Assembly: GCA_905233695.1 (NCBI GenBank)
Contig: CAJODN010000003.1
Span: 63,542-127,541 of the forward strand
Source of the DNA: an uncultured Lachnospiraceae bacterium
GTDB taxonomy: Bacteria > Bacillota > Clostridia > Lachnospirales > Lachnospiraceae
Reading direction: 5' to 3'
Length of the DNA stretch: 64,000 nt
Shown here: positions 56,492 through 64,000 of the stretch, piece after piece
Layout of the letters: every line of letters begins with the position of its first letter
Position numbering within the stretch: position 1 is the first letter of the stretch
Notes under the pieces: generated by a model
Databases searched by the model: none
What the model saw: only the letters and a program-made list of their open reading frames with translations
What the model was told of the DNA's origin: nothing
Position numbers and translations under genes: made by a program

Positions 56492-58021
56492 ATGAGAGTA
56501 ACCAATAATATGATAATGAAGTCATCACAGACGAACGTTAACGCTACTAAGATAAATGTTAATGACAAGAACAACCAGATGACAACCAATAAGAAAATAT
56601 CTCGTCCGTCAGAGGATCCGGTTATTGCAATCAGATCTCTTCGTCTGGGAACAACTCTAAGTAAGCTTGACCAGTATTATGATAAGAATATTCCGGACGC
56701 TCAATCATGGCTTGAGACTACAGAGACGGCAATCCTCAATATGAAGTCTCTTATCACCGACATTAGAACACAGTGTGTTAACGGCTCTACCGGAACGCTT
56801 ACAGCAGATGACCGTAATACAATCTTAAGTCAGCTTCAGGCACTTCAGAAGCAGATATATTCCGAGGGAAATGCGGATTATGCAGGAAGAACAGTATTCA
56901 CGGGATTCAGAACTAATTCAACGCTTACATTTACGGATGATGAGCTTAGTACAAAGTATGAGATAACACAGAAATTCAGCGCCATTGAAGATATGGGAGA
57001 GATGAGATATTATACGGGTGGTGTCAAAATGCCCGCAACGGAGGCTGATGTGCGTGCTTATGATAAAGATGCAAACGATACAAAGGAGACTATATATAAT
57101 AGAATAAGGCTTCCGTATGATAGTATCGATACAGTAACCTCTTTTAAGTATAAAATAGGTGATACAGAGACTGAGATTACCGCTCCTACGCTTAAGATAT
57201 ATGATGATGAAGAGGCGTGGGCACTGGATAATGGTAACGAGAAGAAGGTTCCGGATGACTCCGTTTATGTAATTAAGAATACGGGCGAGATAGTACTGGG
57301 TAAAACGATAGCAACTACGCTTAAACAGGGCAAGGCAGACATAACTGTTGACTATGACAAGAGCGGATTCAATTCGGGCGAACTTCGGCCGGAATTCTAT
57401 TACGACTGTACAGATAAGACTAATCCGACACAAGCGAATTGGATTAATTATAAGAGGTACGATGATAAAGGTGAGCTTATTCGCTACGATATAGAATATA
57501 ACGTAGCAGCTAATCAGAACCTCGGTGTCAATATAGAGGCCATTGATGTATTCAACAGCAACCTTATTCAAGATGTGGGAGATATGATTGGTGCCATAAA
57601 TAAGGCGATTAACGCTCATGATAAGATCGATAAGATTAAGGGCATGATGAAAGAGAATCAATATGCTACCGACGATTATCAAGCTAAGCTCAAGGAATGG
57701 TTAGAAGCAGCCCAGAAGGAAGCCGATTACGCAGATGACAATGTGCAGAAGCTCTATAGCGCATATATAGGACATGCGGATTCATACCTTTCGGATATAA
57801 GCCTCGCCATAACCAAAGTAGGATGTAAGAGCGACCAGCTGTCAATTACGGAGGACAGAGTTGGCAATCAGCAGAGTACCGTAAGTAAGCTTCAATCAGA
57901 TAACGATGATGTAGATCTATCACAGATAATCCTTGATTATACATCGGCTTACACAGCATACCAGGCATCTCTTACAGCGGCAAGTAAATTAGGACAGGTT
58001 AGCCTTCTTAATTACATTTAA
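56492..58021 (+). CDS. flgL: Flagellar hook-associated protein 3
   Basis: A 509-residue junction protein, much longer than the usual ~300. The N-terminus (RVTNNMIMKSSQTNVNATKI, then ISRPSEDPVIAIRSLRLG) and C-terminus (LSQIILDYTSAYTAYQASLTAASKLGQVSLLNYI) are typical. The extra length is in the middle (about residues 160-350), rich in Asp, Lys and Thr (DKDANDTKETIYNRIRLPYD), which should form an exposed outer domain. It has CAGGAGG as ribosome binding site. Confidence 0.94.
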   Translation: MRVTNNMIMKSSQTNVNATKINVNDKNNQMTTNKKISRPSEDPVIAIRSLRLGTTLSKLDQYYDKNIPDAQSWLETTETAILNMKSLITDIRTQCVNGSTGTLTADDRNTILSQLQALQKQIYSEGNADYAGRTVFTGFRTNSTLTFTDDELSTKYEITQKFSAIEDMGEMRYYTGGVKMPATEADVRAYDKDANDTKETIYNRIRLPYDSIDTVTSFKYKIGDTETEITAPTLKIYDDEEAWALDNGNEKKVPDDSVYVIKNTGEIVLGKTIATTLKQGKADITVDYDKSGFNSGELRPEFYYDCTDKTNPTQANWINYKRYDDKGELIRYDIEYNVAANQNLGVNIEAIDVFNSNLIQDVGDMIGAINKAINAHDKIDKIKGMMKENQYATDDYQAKLKEWLEAAQKEADYADDNVQKLYSAYIGHADSYLSDISLAITKVGCKSDQLSITEDRVGNQQSTVSKLQSDNDDVDLSQIILDYTSAYTAYQASLTAASKLGQVSLLNYI

Positions 58022-58094
58022 TAAATAATTCTTGCATATTATACCGGAAGAGGTTAACATATTTATATAAATAATGTAAAGGAAGGTTTTTAAC

Positions 58095-58544
58095 ATGGTA
58101 ATTAATACAAGAATATTTGGCGAAATCAATGTCGAAGAAGATAAGGTTATTACTATCGACAAAGGCATTATTGGATTCCCGGATATGAGACTCTTTACTC
58201 TTATATTCGATTCCGAGAAAGAAGAGAAGAACATAGGATGGTTCCAATCTCTTGATGAGCCTGCATTCGCTATGCCGGTAATCGATCCCAAGAAGATTGT
58301 GGATGACTATAATCCCACAATAGAAGATGAGCTTCTTAAGCCCCTGGGCGAACTTACTCCGAATAATACATATGTTCTGGTAACAGTTAAGGTTCCGAGA
58401 GATGTCGAGAAAATGACAATTAACCTTAAGGCGCCCATTATAATTAATACGGATACTTTAATTGGCGGACAGATAATAGTAGAAGATGACGTAGAAGTTC
58501 GCTTCCCTATCTATGATCTTCTTAAGAAAGGGGCAGGTGAATAA
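58095..58544 (+). CDS. fliW: Flagellar assembly factor FliW
   Basis: A 149-residue protein with INTRIFGEINVEEDKVITID, GIIGFPDMRLFTLIFD and VTVKVPRDVEKMTINLKAPI, which match FliW. FliW binds CsrA and flagellin and releases CsrA repression of flagellin mRNA once flagellin is exported or used up. csrA starts 1 base after its stop codon. AAGGAAGG lies before the ATG. Flagellin itself is not encoded in the window. Confidence 0.96.
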   Translation: MVINTRIFGEINVEEDKVITIDKGIIGFPDMRLFTLIFDSEKEEKNIGWFQSLDEPAFAMPVIDPKKIVDDYNPTIEDELLKPLGELTPNNTYVLVTVKVPRDVEKMTINLKAPIIINTDTLIGGQIIVEDDVEVRFPIYDLLKKGAGE

Positions 58545-58545
58545 T

Positions 58546-58761
58546 ATGTTAGCACTTACAAGAAAAAAGGGCGAGTCCCTCGTAATTAACAACAACATAG
58601 AAGTGACGGTTCTCGAGATAAGAGGAGATCAGGTTAAGATAGGAATATCGGCACCGAAGGAAGTGCCAATCTATCGTAAGGAAGTATATCTCCAGATTCA
58701 GGAAGAGAATAAGGCGGTACTCAATGCCGACGGTCTCGAGGCACTGAAGAACTTAATGTAA
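58546..58761 (+). CDS. csrA: Carbon storage regulator CsrA
   Basis: A 71-residue RNA-binding regulator. The track start at 58513 lies inside fliW; the ATG at 58546 gives the classical MLALTRKKGESLVINNN N-terminus. The five-strand core with VTVLEIRGDQVKIGISAPKEVPIYRKEVY is complete, including the RNA-binding Arg and the GxxQVKIGI strand. Its C-terminal helix end (ALKNLM) is longer than in E. coli CsrA, as usual for the form that is blocked by FliW. A terminator follows directly. Confidence 0.97.
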   Translation: MLALTRKKGESLVINNNIEVTVLEIRGDQVKIGISAPKEVPIYRKEVYLQIQEENKAVLNADGLEALKNLM

Positions 58762-58766
58762 TCACT

Positions 58767-58795
58767 AATCCCGACTGAAAGGTCGGGATTTTTGT
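58767..58795 (+). terminator. Intrinsic terminator after csrA
   Basis: AATCCCGAC (58767-58775) pairs perfectly with GTCGGGATT (58782-58790) around TGAAAG and runs into TTTTTG. It lies 5 bases after the csrA stop codon and closes the flgM-csrA unit. Confidence 0.92.
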
Positions 58796-58832
58796 CCCCG
58801 AAAAGTTTATGAAAGAATTTTATGTTTTGCTA

Positions 58833-58860
58833 TAAAGTATTTAATAAAAGTGGTCGATAC
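58833..58860 (+). promoter_or_regulatory. Sigma-28 promoter of the flaG-fliD-fliS unit
   Basis: TAAA at 58833-58836 and GTCGATAC at 58853-58860 are 16 bases apart, close to the sigma-28 consensus. It lies after the csrA terminator and before the flaG leader, so it starts a new late flagellar unit. Confidence 0.65.
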
Positions 58861-58884
58861 ATACTACGAGAAACTATAGGTGGC

Positions 58885-58914
58885 TAGGTCTTTACGCCCT
58901 TTTGGCAAGACCTA
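58885..58914 (+). other. Hairpin in the flaG leader
   Basis: TAGGTCTT (58885-58892) pairs with AAGACCTA (58907-58914), extended by GCC/GGC inside after a 3-base bulge. No T run follows, so it is not a terminator. It lies between the predicted start of transcription and the strong AGGTGGAG ribosome binding site, and may stabilise the mRNA or present a protein-binding site. Confidence 0.5.
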
Positions 58915-58940
58915 ATATAATTTCACACGGAGGTGGAGAT

Positions 58941-59009
58941 ATGGAATTAACAAGTAATATTAATGTTAACAGCAATTATCAGGGACAAGGAAGTTCACAT
59001 GTCTGTTAG
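58941..59009 (+). CDS. 22-codon ORF in front of flaG: leader peptide or frameshifted flaG N-terminus
   Basis: An ATG with the best ribosome binding site of this unit (GGAGGTGGAGAT) opens MELTSNINVNSNYQGQGSSH and stops at TAG 59007-59009. The peptide looks like the N-terminus of a FlaG protein (polar, Asn/Gln/Ser-rich). The flaG frame lies +1 relative to it and overlaps its last codons. Either it is translated as a leader peptide coupled to flaG, or one base change has split the normal flaG start from the body. It is too short for the ORF track. Confidence 0.5.
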   Translation: MELTSNINVNSNYQGQGSSHVC

Positions 59010-59301
59010 AGATACCGCTAAAGTTGAAGCAGTTCAATCTGAAGCAGCAAAACCTTTAATTGGTGAAGAAGGCAAAGTAGCGACCAAGGAACAGATACAT
59101 GATGCTGTTGAAGAGATTAACAAGAAGGCAAAAGGTGTAACAGCAGTCTTCGGTGTAGACGATGACAGTAATCGTGTATATGTTAAGATTGTAGATAAGA
59201 ATTCTGACAAGACTATTGTTCAGTACCCTGCTGAAGAGACCCTTAAGCTTATTAGCAAAGTATGGGAAGACGGGGGACTTACAGTAGACGAGAAGAGATA
59301 G
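58999..59301 (+). CDS. flaG: Flagellar protein FlaG
   Basis: The conserved body reads EQIHDAVEEINKKAKGV, then DDDSNRVYVKIVDKNSDKTI and YPAEETLKLISKVWEDGGL, which is the FlaG domain. The track starts at 58963 in a stretch without sense; the ATG at 58999 has AAGGAAG 6 bases upstream and gives 100 residues, so it is preferred. FlaG affects filament length and is often next to fliD. The true N-terminus may be the short ORF at 58941 joined by a frameshift. The fliD start follows after 10 bases. Confidence 0.85.
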   Translation: MSVRDTAKVEAVQSEAAKPLIGEEGKVATKEQIHDAVEEINKKAKGVTAVFGVDDDSNRVYVKIVDKNSDKTIVQYPAEETLKLISKVWEDGGLTVDEKR

Positions 59302-59311
59302 GGGGGATACT

Positions 59312-61726
59312 ATGGCATCACCTACAAGAGTATCCGGTATGATATCCGGTATGGACACTGAAAGTGTTGTTAAAGCATATGTCCAGAGTTACGTTGATAA
59401 AAAGAATAAAGTTCAAAAAGCCCAGACGAAGTTAACATATAAGCAAGACGCATGGAAGGCCTTGAATACCAAGGTTTATTCGTTGTACAGTAAAGTAGGA
59501 AGTCTGCGCTTCAGTAATTCATATAACCTTAAGAAGACTACCGTATCAGATGCCACCAAGGCAACTGTTTCGGCAAGTTCCAATGCGGTTATAGGAACAC
59601 AGACACTTAAGATTACACAGCTTGCTAAGGCGGGATACCTTACGGGCGCGCAGCTTAAGAAGGGCACAACCGAGTCTGCAACATTAGCAGACTTGGGTTA
59701 TGATTCGAATAACGGTGAAACTACTATATCTGTAAAAGCAGGAACCGGCGATATGAAGAACATTACACTTAAGGCGGATACTAAGATATCTGATGTAATA
59801 AGTGAACTTCAGAATGCCGGTGTCAACGCAAGCTATGATGCTAATAACAGAAGAATATTCGTAAGCTCTAAGCAGAGCGGTGTAGAGAATGATTTCGCAA
59901 TTACGGCAAGCTCTACCGAGGGCAATGAGGCGTTAAAAGCATTGGGACTTCTTACAACGGAAGAAGGAGACATTAAAGGCTACGAGGCCAGTGCCGTATT
60001 CGCTAAGAACACTGCCGGCGAGGATTATTATGTCCGAGACGAAGAAGGCAATATAAAGTATGATGAAGACGGTAATGCGTTAACTAACGGCACATATGAT
60101 GCCGCTAAAACTAGGGAGAGCATAGCAAGTCTTCTTGAGAACTTGGCAGATAAGTATGCGGAGAATGTTAAGCTTACCGCTGATAATGCCACATTAAGCG
60201 CTAAGGTTGAGTATTCCGAAGCCTATAACGGAGTAGAGGAAGTTAAAGCTTTAAGTGAAGATGGCGTAACAGGAACCGCTCTTCTTAATCTTGTTAATGC
60301 GAAGAATGACGGAGCACAGTATGTTGCCGACGATGGTAAGACATATAAGAATGTGGTTGACAAGGGCAACGGCGTACGCATTTACTATAATGAATCGGAG
60401 GATGAAGAGGGAGCTTTAGAGCTTACAGACGGAGCGGAGCTTACAGGTATTGATGATAAGATTAAGTCTTATGCCAAGACACTTGGCCTTATTACGACCA
60501 AGTCCTCTGAGGGAGAAGAAGGAGAGACGGTAGAGACAGAAGATACTACCGCTTTCGATAAGTTTATAGCCAATAATGCATTGCTTACAGGCAAGTATAA
60601 AGACGTTGACCATGCAGAGCAGTATCTTGACTCTGAAGAAAAAATTGCTAAGGCTAAGAGTGACATATCAGATAATGAAGCTACAGTAGCGAGCAATAAG
60701 ATCTTTATCTCTGAGAATGCGTATTGGGATCAGAAGGATTACACCGCATACTATGGTGAGGATGGTAAGATTGATACGACGGAAGGATCGGACTTCGACA
60801 AGCTGGTTAGTTCAATTGCAAACCAGATAGATTACGCCAAGGAGGTAGTCAACAAAGACGTTACTATATCCGGTAATACAGGTGCAACTCGTGTAACGGC
60901 GAAGGATGCTAAGATAGTTCTTAACGGGGCGGAGTATACATCAAGCAGTTCTACCTTCTCTATCAATGGACTTAATATTAATGCTTTAGCTGAGACAGGT
61001 AACCAGGCTATCACAATCAATACGACTCAGGACAGCCAGGGTATATACGATAAGGTTAAGGATTTCTTGTCAACGTATAATGAGATAATTAACGAGATGC
61101 AATCTCTATATAACGCTGATTCTGCCAAAGGATATGAACCTCTTACCGATGATCAGAAGGAGGAGATGTCAGAGAAAGAGATTGAGAAGTGGGAAGACAA
61201 GATTAAGAGCGCAATCTTAAGAAGAGATTCAAGTCTCGGAACACTTATCAATAAGATGACAAGCTCTATGTATAAGCCAATCACCATTAACGGACGGGGA
61301 TATTCGCTTTCTGACTTCGGTATTCAGACGTTGGGATATCTCAATGCGGCTAAGAATGAGCAATATGCTTATCATATCTACGGTGATCAGGATGACTCTT
61401 CTGTATCCGGAAAAGAAGATAAGCTTATGGCGATGATTAATGAAGATCCGGACACTGTTATAGAATTTATGCAGAAACTGTCGGCTAATCTATATGACAC
61501 TGTAGGAAGTGAAATGAAGAGCACCAATCTTCGTTCAGCTTATACTGCATATAACGATAAAGAGATGGATGCACAGCAGAAGTCATATACCAAGACTCTT
61601 AAGGAGTGGGAGAATAAGATTGCCGATATGGAGGACAGATACTATAAGAAGTTCTCTAAGATGGAGTCTACATTGGCCAAATTACAAAATGCTACATCAT
61701 CATTGACAGGCTTAATAAATAATTAG
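59312..61726 (+). CDS. fliD: Flagellar filament cap protein FliD
   Basis: An 804-residue filament cap (HAP2), well above the usual 450-700. The N-terminal FliD_N domain (TRVSGMISGMDTESVVKAYV, then KAQTKLTYKQDAWKALNTKV) and the C-terminal FliD_C domain (SFSTYNEIINEMQSLY-like region; LSDFGIQTLG; TLAKLQNATSSLTGLINN) are clear. The long middle (about residues 220-520) is acidic and repetitive in style (YDEDGNALTNGTYD, YYNESEDEEGALELTDG) and should form the outer cap domain. GGGGGG stands before the ATG. Confidence 0.95.
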   Translation: MASPTRVSGMISGMDTESVVKAYVQSYVDKKNKVQKAQTKLTYKQDAWKALNTKVYSLYSKVGSLRFSNSYNLKKTTVSDATKATVSASSNAVIGTQTLKITQLAKAGYLTGAQLKKGTTESATLADLGYDSNNGETTISVKAGTGDMKNITLKADTKISDVISELQNAGVNASYDANNRRIFVSSKQSGVENDFAITASSTEGNEALKALGLLTTEEGDIKGYEASAVFAKNTAGEDYYVRDEEGNIKYDEDGNALTNGTYDAAKTRESIASLLENLADKYAENVKLTADNATLSAKVEYSEAYNGVEEVKALSEDGVTGTALLNLVNAKNDGAQYVADDGKTYKNVVDKGNGVRIYYNESEDEEGALELTDGAELTGIDDKIKSYAKTLGLITTKSSEGEEGETVETEDTTAFDKFIANNALLTGKYKDVDHAEQYLDSEEKIAKAKSDISDNEATVASNKIFISENAYWDQKDYTAYYGEDGKIDTTEGSDFDKLVSSIANQIDYAKEVVNKDVTISGNTGATRVTAKDAKIVLNGAEYTSSSSTFSINGLNINALAETGNQAITINTTQDSQGIYDKVKDFLSTYNEIINEMQSLYNADSAKGYEPLTDDQKEEMSEKEIEKWEDKIKSAILRRDSSLGTLINKMTSSMYKPITINGRGYSLSDFGIQTLGYLNAAKNEQYAYHIYGDQDDSSVSGKEDKLMAMINEDPDTVIEFMQKLSANLYDTVGSEMKSTNLRSAYTAYNDKEMDAQQKSYTKTLKEWENKIADMEDRYYKKFSKMESTLAKLQNATSSLTGLINN

Positions 61727-61762
61727 TACATGAATAATAATATATGCTAAGGAGGAAGCAAA

Positions 61763-62146
61763 ATGCCATTACCGGGAGCATACGATTCATATAAGAAGAA
61801 CAGGGTTCTAACCGCAACGCCGGGAGAACTGGTACTTATGTTATACGAAGGAGCCATTAAGTTCTGTAATATAGGCCTTGTCGCTATAGAGAAGAAAGAC
61901 TATATGAAAGCCAATACCAATATCCAGAAAGCGGAAAGAATTGTTGCCGAGCTCCGAGGAACGCTTGATATGAAATATCCCGTCGCCAAGGATTTCGATA
62001 ATGTATATGAGTATATCGGATGGGTTCTTCTTCAGGCAAATGTTAAGAAGAGTACGGACAGACTTGAGGAGGCACTTAAGCATCTTAGAACTATGCGAGA
62101 TACATGGAAAGAAGTTATGAAAACAGCCGGAACACAGGCAGGCTAA
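61763..62146 (+). CDS. fliS: Flagellin export chaperone FliS
   Basis: A 127-residue four-helix protein with AYDSYKKNRVLTATPGELVLMLYEGAIKF, the standard FliS N-terminus, and helices ending in LKHLRTMRDTWKEVMK. It binds the C-terminus of flagellin and keeps it from polymerising in the cytoplasm. AAGGAGG lies before the ATG. It follows fliD by 36 bases and precedes a probable second chaperone by 9. Confidence 0.96.
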   Translation: MPLPGAYDSYKKNRVLTATPGELVLMLYEGAIKFCNIGLVAIEKKDYMKANTNIQKAERIVAELRGTLDMKYPVAKDFDNVYEYIGWVLLQANVKKSTDRLEEALKHLRTMRDTWKEVMKTAGTQAG

Positions 62147-62155
62147 AGGATATAT

Positions 62156-62644
62156 ATGACTAATCAAGAATATGTTAAGATGATGGTAGAAAGCCTTGAG
62201 AAGAAGGTAGATCTTCTTAAGCAACTGCAAGGCCTTAATCAGGAACAGAAGAATATACTGGAAGATAATGAATCGTCACCGGAAGACCTTGATGATAATA
62301 TGGAGAAAAAGTCTTCGATAATAGATCGCTTAGACAAAATGGACGAGGGATTCCAAGGACTCTTCGATAAGGTTAAGGAAGAGCTTAACGGTAACAGAGA
62401 TGCTTATGCCGGTGATATTAAGAGTATGCAGGAGCTTATTAAGGAGATTACGGATCTCTCAGCAGATATACAGGCTAAAGAGATGCAGAATAAGGAGCTT
62501 GCGAAAGTCAGATTCTCACATGTCAGAACACAGATAAGAGAGTCTAAGCATGGCCAAAAGGCAGTTGCCTCCTATTATGCCAGTATGATGGGCAATACCG
62601 GTATGAGGGGTCTCAATTCTGGGACAAGAAGAAATAAAGATTAA
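62156..62644 (+). CDS. Coiled-coil protein, possible FliT/FlgN-like flagellar chaperone
   Basis: A 162-residue helical protein after fliS, in the place where fliT lies in many genomes. Residues 1-115 are heptad-rich (MVESLEKKVDLLKQLQGLNQEQKNIL, then KVKEELNGNRDAYAGDIKSMQEL), and the layout resembles FlgN and FliT chaperones (long antiparallel helices), with a variable C-terminal ~30 residues ending in Gly/Arg-rich SMMGNTGMRGLNSGTRR. Sequence identity to FliT is not evident to me, so the call is mainly from position and shape. A strong terminator follows. Confidence 0.6.
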   Translation: MTNQEYVKMMVESLEKKVDLLKQLQGLNQEQKNILEDNESSPEDLDDNMEKKSSIIDRLDKMDEGFQGLFDKVKEELNGNRDAYAGDIKSMQELIKEITDLSADIQAKEMQNKELAKVRFSHVRTQIRESKHGQKAVASYYASMMGNTGMRGLNSGTRRNKD

Positions 62645-62649
62645 CACTT

Positions 62650-62700
62650 GACTTTACTTTATCGATATATAATATCAAGATAAAGTAAAGTCGATTTTTT
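62650..62700 (+). terminator. Strong intrinsic terminator of the flagellar cluster
   Basis: GACTTTACTTTATC (62650-62663) pairs perfectly over 14 bases with GATAAAGTAAAGTC (62679-62692) and runs into GATTTTTTG. The loop (GATATATAATATCAA) can itself pair in part. It ends the flaG-fliD-fliS transcript. Confidence 0.9.
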
Positions 62701-62732
62701 GTTATAGCCGAATTTGAGAAGGGGGACGATAG

Positions 62733-64000
62733 ATGCAGCCGAAGCTTACGATTTCTGTTTTAATATCGAGAAACTACGATGGTGTAAAAAAATGCCTTGA
62801 TTCGGTGCGCCCAATTATGGATAAAGTGGCATCTGAACTGATACTTACCGACACAGGCTGTGGAGATGAGGTGAGAGCGTTAATAGAAGGCTACAGTGAC
62901 CATATAATTGATTTTGAATGGATAAAGGATTTCTCCGCAGCAAGGAATGTAGGATTAAAAGAAGCAAAGGGGGAATGGTTCCTTTTTGTTGATGACGACG
63001 AGTGGTTTGAAGATGTTACAGAGATAGTGGAATTCTTTAATTCTAATGAATGTGATAAATACAATGTAGCATGTTATATCCAGAGAAATTATAGAGATTG
63101 GGACGGAAAAGAATATATAGATCATAATGTTGATAGGATTATAAGAATCACACCGGAGTTACATTTTGAGCATAGAGTTCATGAGACATATACCGGAGTA
63201 GAAGTCAGCAAGAAGAAAATTCTTAATTCGTATGTTCATCACTACGGATATGTTTTTAAATCAAAGGAAGATAATATATCAAGGTTTAATAGAAATTATG
63301 AACTATTAATGTTGGAAATAAAAGACAATCCGACAGATATGCGACTAAGGCATCAGTTGGTTAAGAACTTTTTGCCGACAGAACAAATTGACGAGTCGAT
63401 AAAAGAGTCATTTGAAGCAATTAAGATAGAAAGCGAATCGGAATATTGGGATGCGATTCATAATAATATTCTGTTCTGCTACCAGTTTAAAAAAGACTGG
63501 GATTCAGTCATAAAATATGGTGAGCAATTTCTTGATAAAAAGCTTTTGCCTTATGATGGTTTTGGAGTGCATCAGTATTTGATTCGAGCATATTGGGAAA
63601 AGGAAGATTATGACAATGTATGTAGATTAGGGGAAAATGCAATTCATATATATATTGACTACAAGAATCATCCGGATGATTATAACGAGCAACAACTTAT
63701 GCGATTTGAATTCTGGAGTAGTAATAATATAAGTGAGATGCTTTGCTATATTCTCTCGGGCACGCTACACACCAAAGATCGGAAATCGCTAGAATCGTTG
63801 AATAATAATCAAATAAGAGATGATGTATTGTTCTTGGTAAGAGATGAGAATTATAAGACATGGGTTATGACGATGGTTTTTGGCGCATGCGAAGATGACT
63901 CGTATATACAGTTATTTGAACAGCTGCCGTTCTGTAAAGAGATATGGAGTACAGACACTGATAAGTATACCGATCAATTAGATATGATTATGCCTTATAT
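62733..64000 (+). CDS. Family 2 glycosyltransferase, possibly for flagellin glycosylation, 3' end outside the window
   Basis: The ATG at 62733 (GAAGGGGGACG upstream) opens a frame that runs without a stop to the window end; it is missing from the ORF track because it is incomplete. The N-terminus has ISVLISRNYDGVKKCLDSVR, DFSAARNVGLKEAKGEWFLF and the metal-binding DDDEWFED, the GT2 pattern of SunS-like enzymes (sugar transfer to peptide Ser, Thr or Cys). Later HRVHETYTGVEV and helical repeats resembling TPRs (FKKDWDSVIKYGEQFLDK) fit protein O-glycosyltransferases. Its position after the late flagellar genes suggests flagellin as target; this is inference. Confidence 0.8.
   Translation, partial: MQPKLTISVLISRNYDGVKKCLDSVRPIMDKVASELILTDTGCGDEVRALIEGYSDHIIDFEWIKDFSAARNVGLKEAKGEWFLFVDDDEWFEDVTEIVEFFNSNECDKYNVACYIQRNYRDWDGKEYIDHNVDRIIRITPELHFEHRVHETYTGVEVSKKKILNSYVHHYGYVFKSKEDNISRFNRNYELLMLEIKDNPTDMRLRHQLVKNFLPTEQIDESIKESFEAIKIESESEYWDAIHNNILFCYQFKKDWDSVIKYGEQFLDKKLLPYDGFGVHQYLIRAYWEKEDYDNVCRLGENAIHIYIDYKNHPDDYNEQQLMRFEFWSSNNISEMLCYILSGTLHTKDRKSLESLNNNQIRDDVLFLVRDENYKTWVMTMVFGACEDDSYIQLFEQLPFCKEIWSTDTDKYTDQLDMIMPY

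Noticed and set aside
56918-57682. 254-codon reverse-strand ORF inside flgL
   Set aside because: It lies wholly antisense to a clearly conserved FlgL, has no ribosome binding site that I can see, and its Ile/Val/Leu/Tyr-rich composition is the mirror of Asp/Asn/Lys codons on the + strand.
1-64000. CRISPR arrays, tRNA genes, insertion sequences, phage or known defence genes
   Set aside because: None seen: no regularly spaced repeats, no tRNA cloverleaf or CCA ends recognised, and no transposase, integrase or phage-like protein in the ORF track.

Overview
The window is a low-GC, gram-positive-type chromosome segment with every supported gene on the + strand. Gene content fits a motile member of the Lachnospiraceae, probably near Butyrivibrio, Pseudobutyrivibrio or Roseburia. 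The supporting signs are a Clostridia-style flgM-flgN-flgK-flgK-flgL-fliW-csrA-flaG-fliD-fliS cluster, sigma-28 promoters, an L10 leader and strong AGGAGG ribosome binding sites. The genus is inference. No tRNA, rRNA, CRISPR array, insertion sequence or prophage gene was seen.

Region 1 (1-38550) is a large surface-glycan locus. It opens with the 3' part of a DUF6311-like membrane protein and an acyltransferase. A promoter then precedes a polyprenyl-phosphate sugar synthase-like GT2, a GtrA protein and Rmd/Gmd (GDP-mannose to a GDP-6-deoxyhexose, probably GDP-D-rhamnose). After these come about twenty membrane proteins: eight stand-alone acyltransferase-3 enzymes plus one AcylT3 domain fused to a DUF6020-like domain, several GT-C-like transferases in paralogous pairs, and six paralogues of an unrecognised ~408-residue membrane family. 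Soluble enzymes lie between and after them: an FAD amine-oxidase/UGM-like oxidoreductase, a three-domain mannose enzyme (guanylyltransferase, type II and type I isomerases), an SGNH hydrolase, a second GDP-mannose pyrophosphorylase and a phosphohexomutase. Together they can supply GDP-mannose from fructose-6-phosphate, convert it to a deoxysugar nucleotide, load sugar on a lipid carrier, and assemble and acylate glycan on the outer face of the membrane. No flippase (Wzx), ABC exporter, initiating phosphoglycosyltransferase or cytoplasmic GT4 enzyme is present in the window.

Region 2 (38559-45239) holds a GtrB-type GT2, a structured intergenic element, cardiolipin synthase, a GH3 glycosidase and a tocopherol-cyclase-like protein with a coiled-coil N-terminus. 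Region 3 (45240-46720) is an isolated rplJ-rplL operon with promoter, L10 autoregulatory leader, attenuator and terminator; L10 has an unusual acidic/lysine tail. Region 4 (46816-51705) has a PurF-like protein that lacks the catalytic N-terminal cysteine, then a MacA-MacB-type lipoprotein adaptor, ATPase and permease.

Region 5 (51706-62700) is the late flagellar cluster, with three sigma-28-like promoters, tandem FlgK paralogues, the FliW-CsrA switch, a possible frameshift or leader ORF at flaG, FliD, FliS and a coiled-coil putative chaperone, closed by a strong terminator. A GT2 protein that may glycosylate flagellin runs off the window end.

The most unusual feature is the multi-paralogue membrane glycan locus, above all the six-copy family with its duplicated two-gene cassette.
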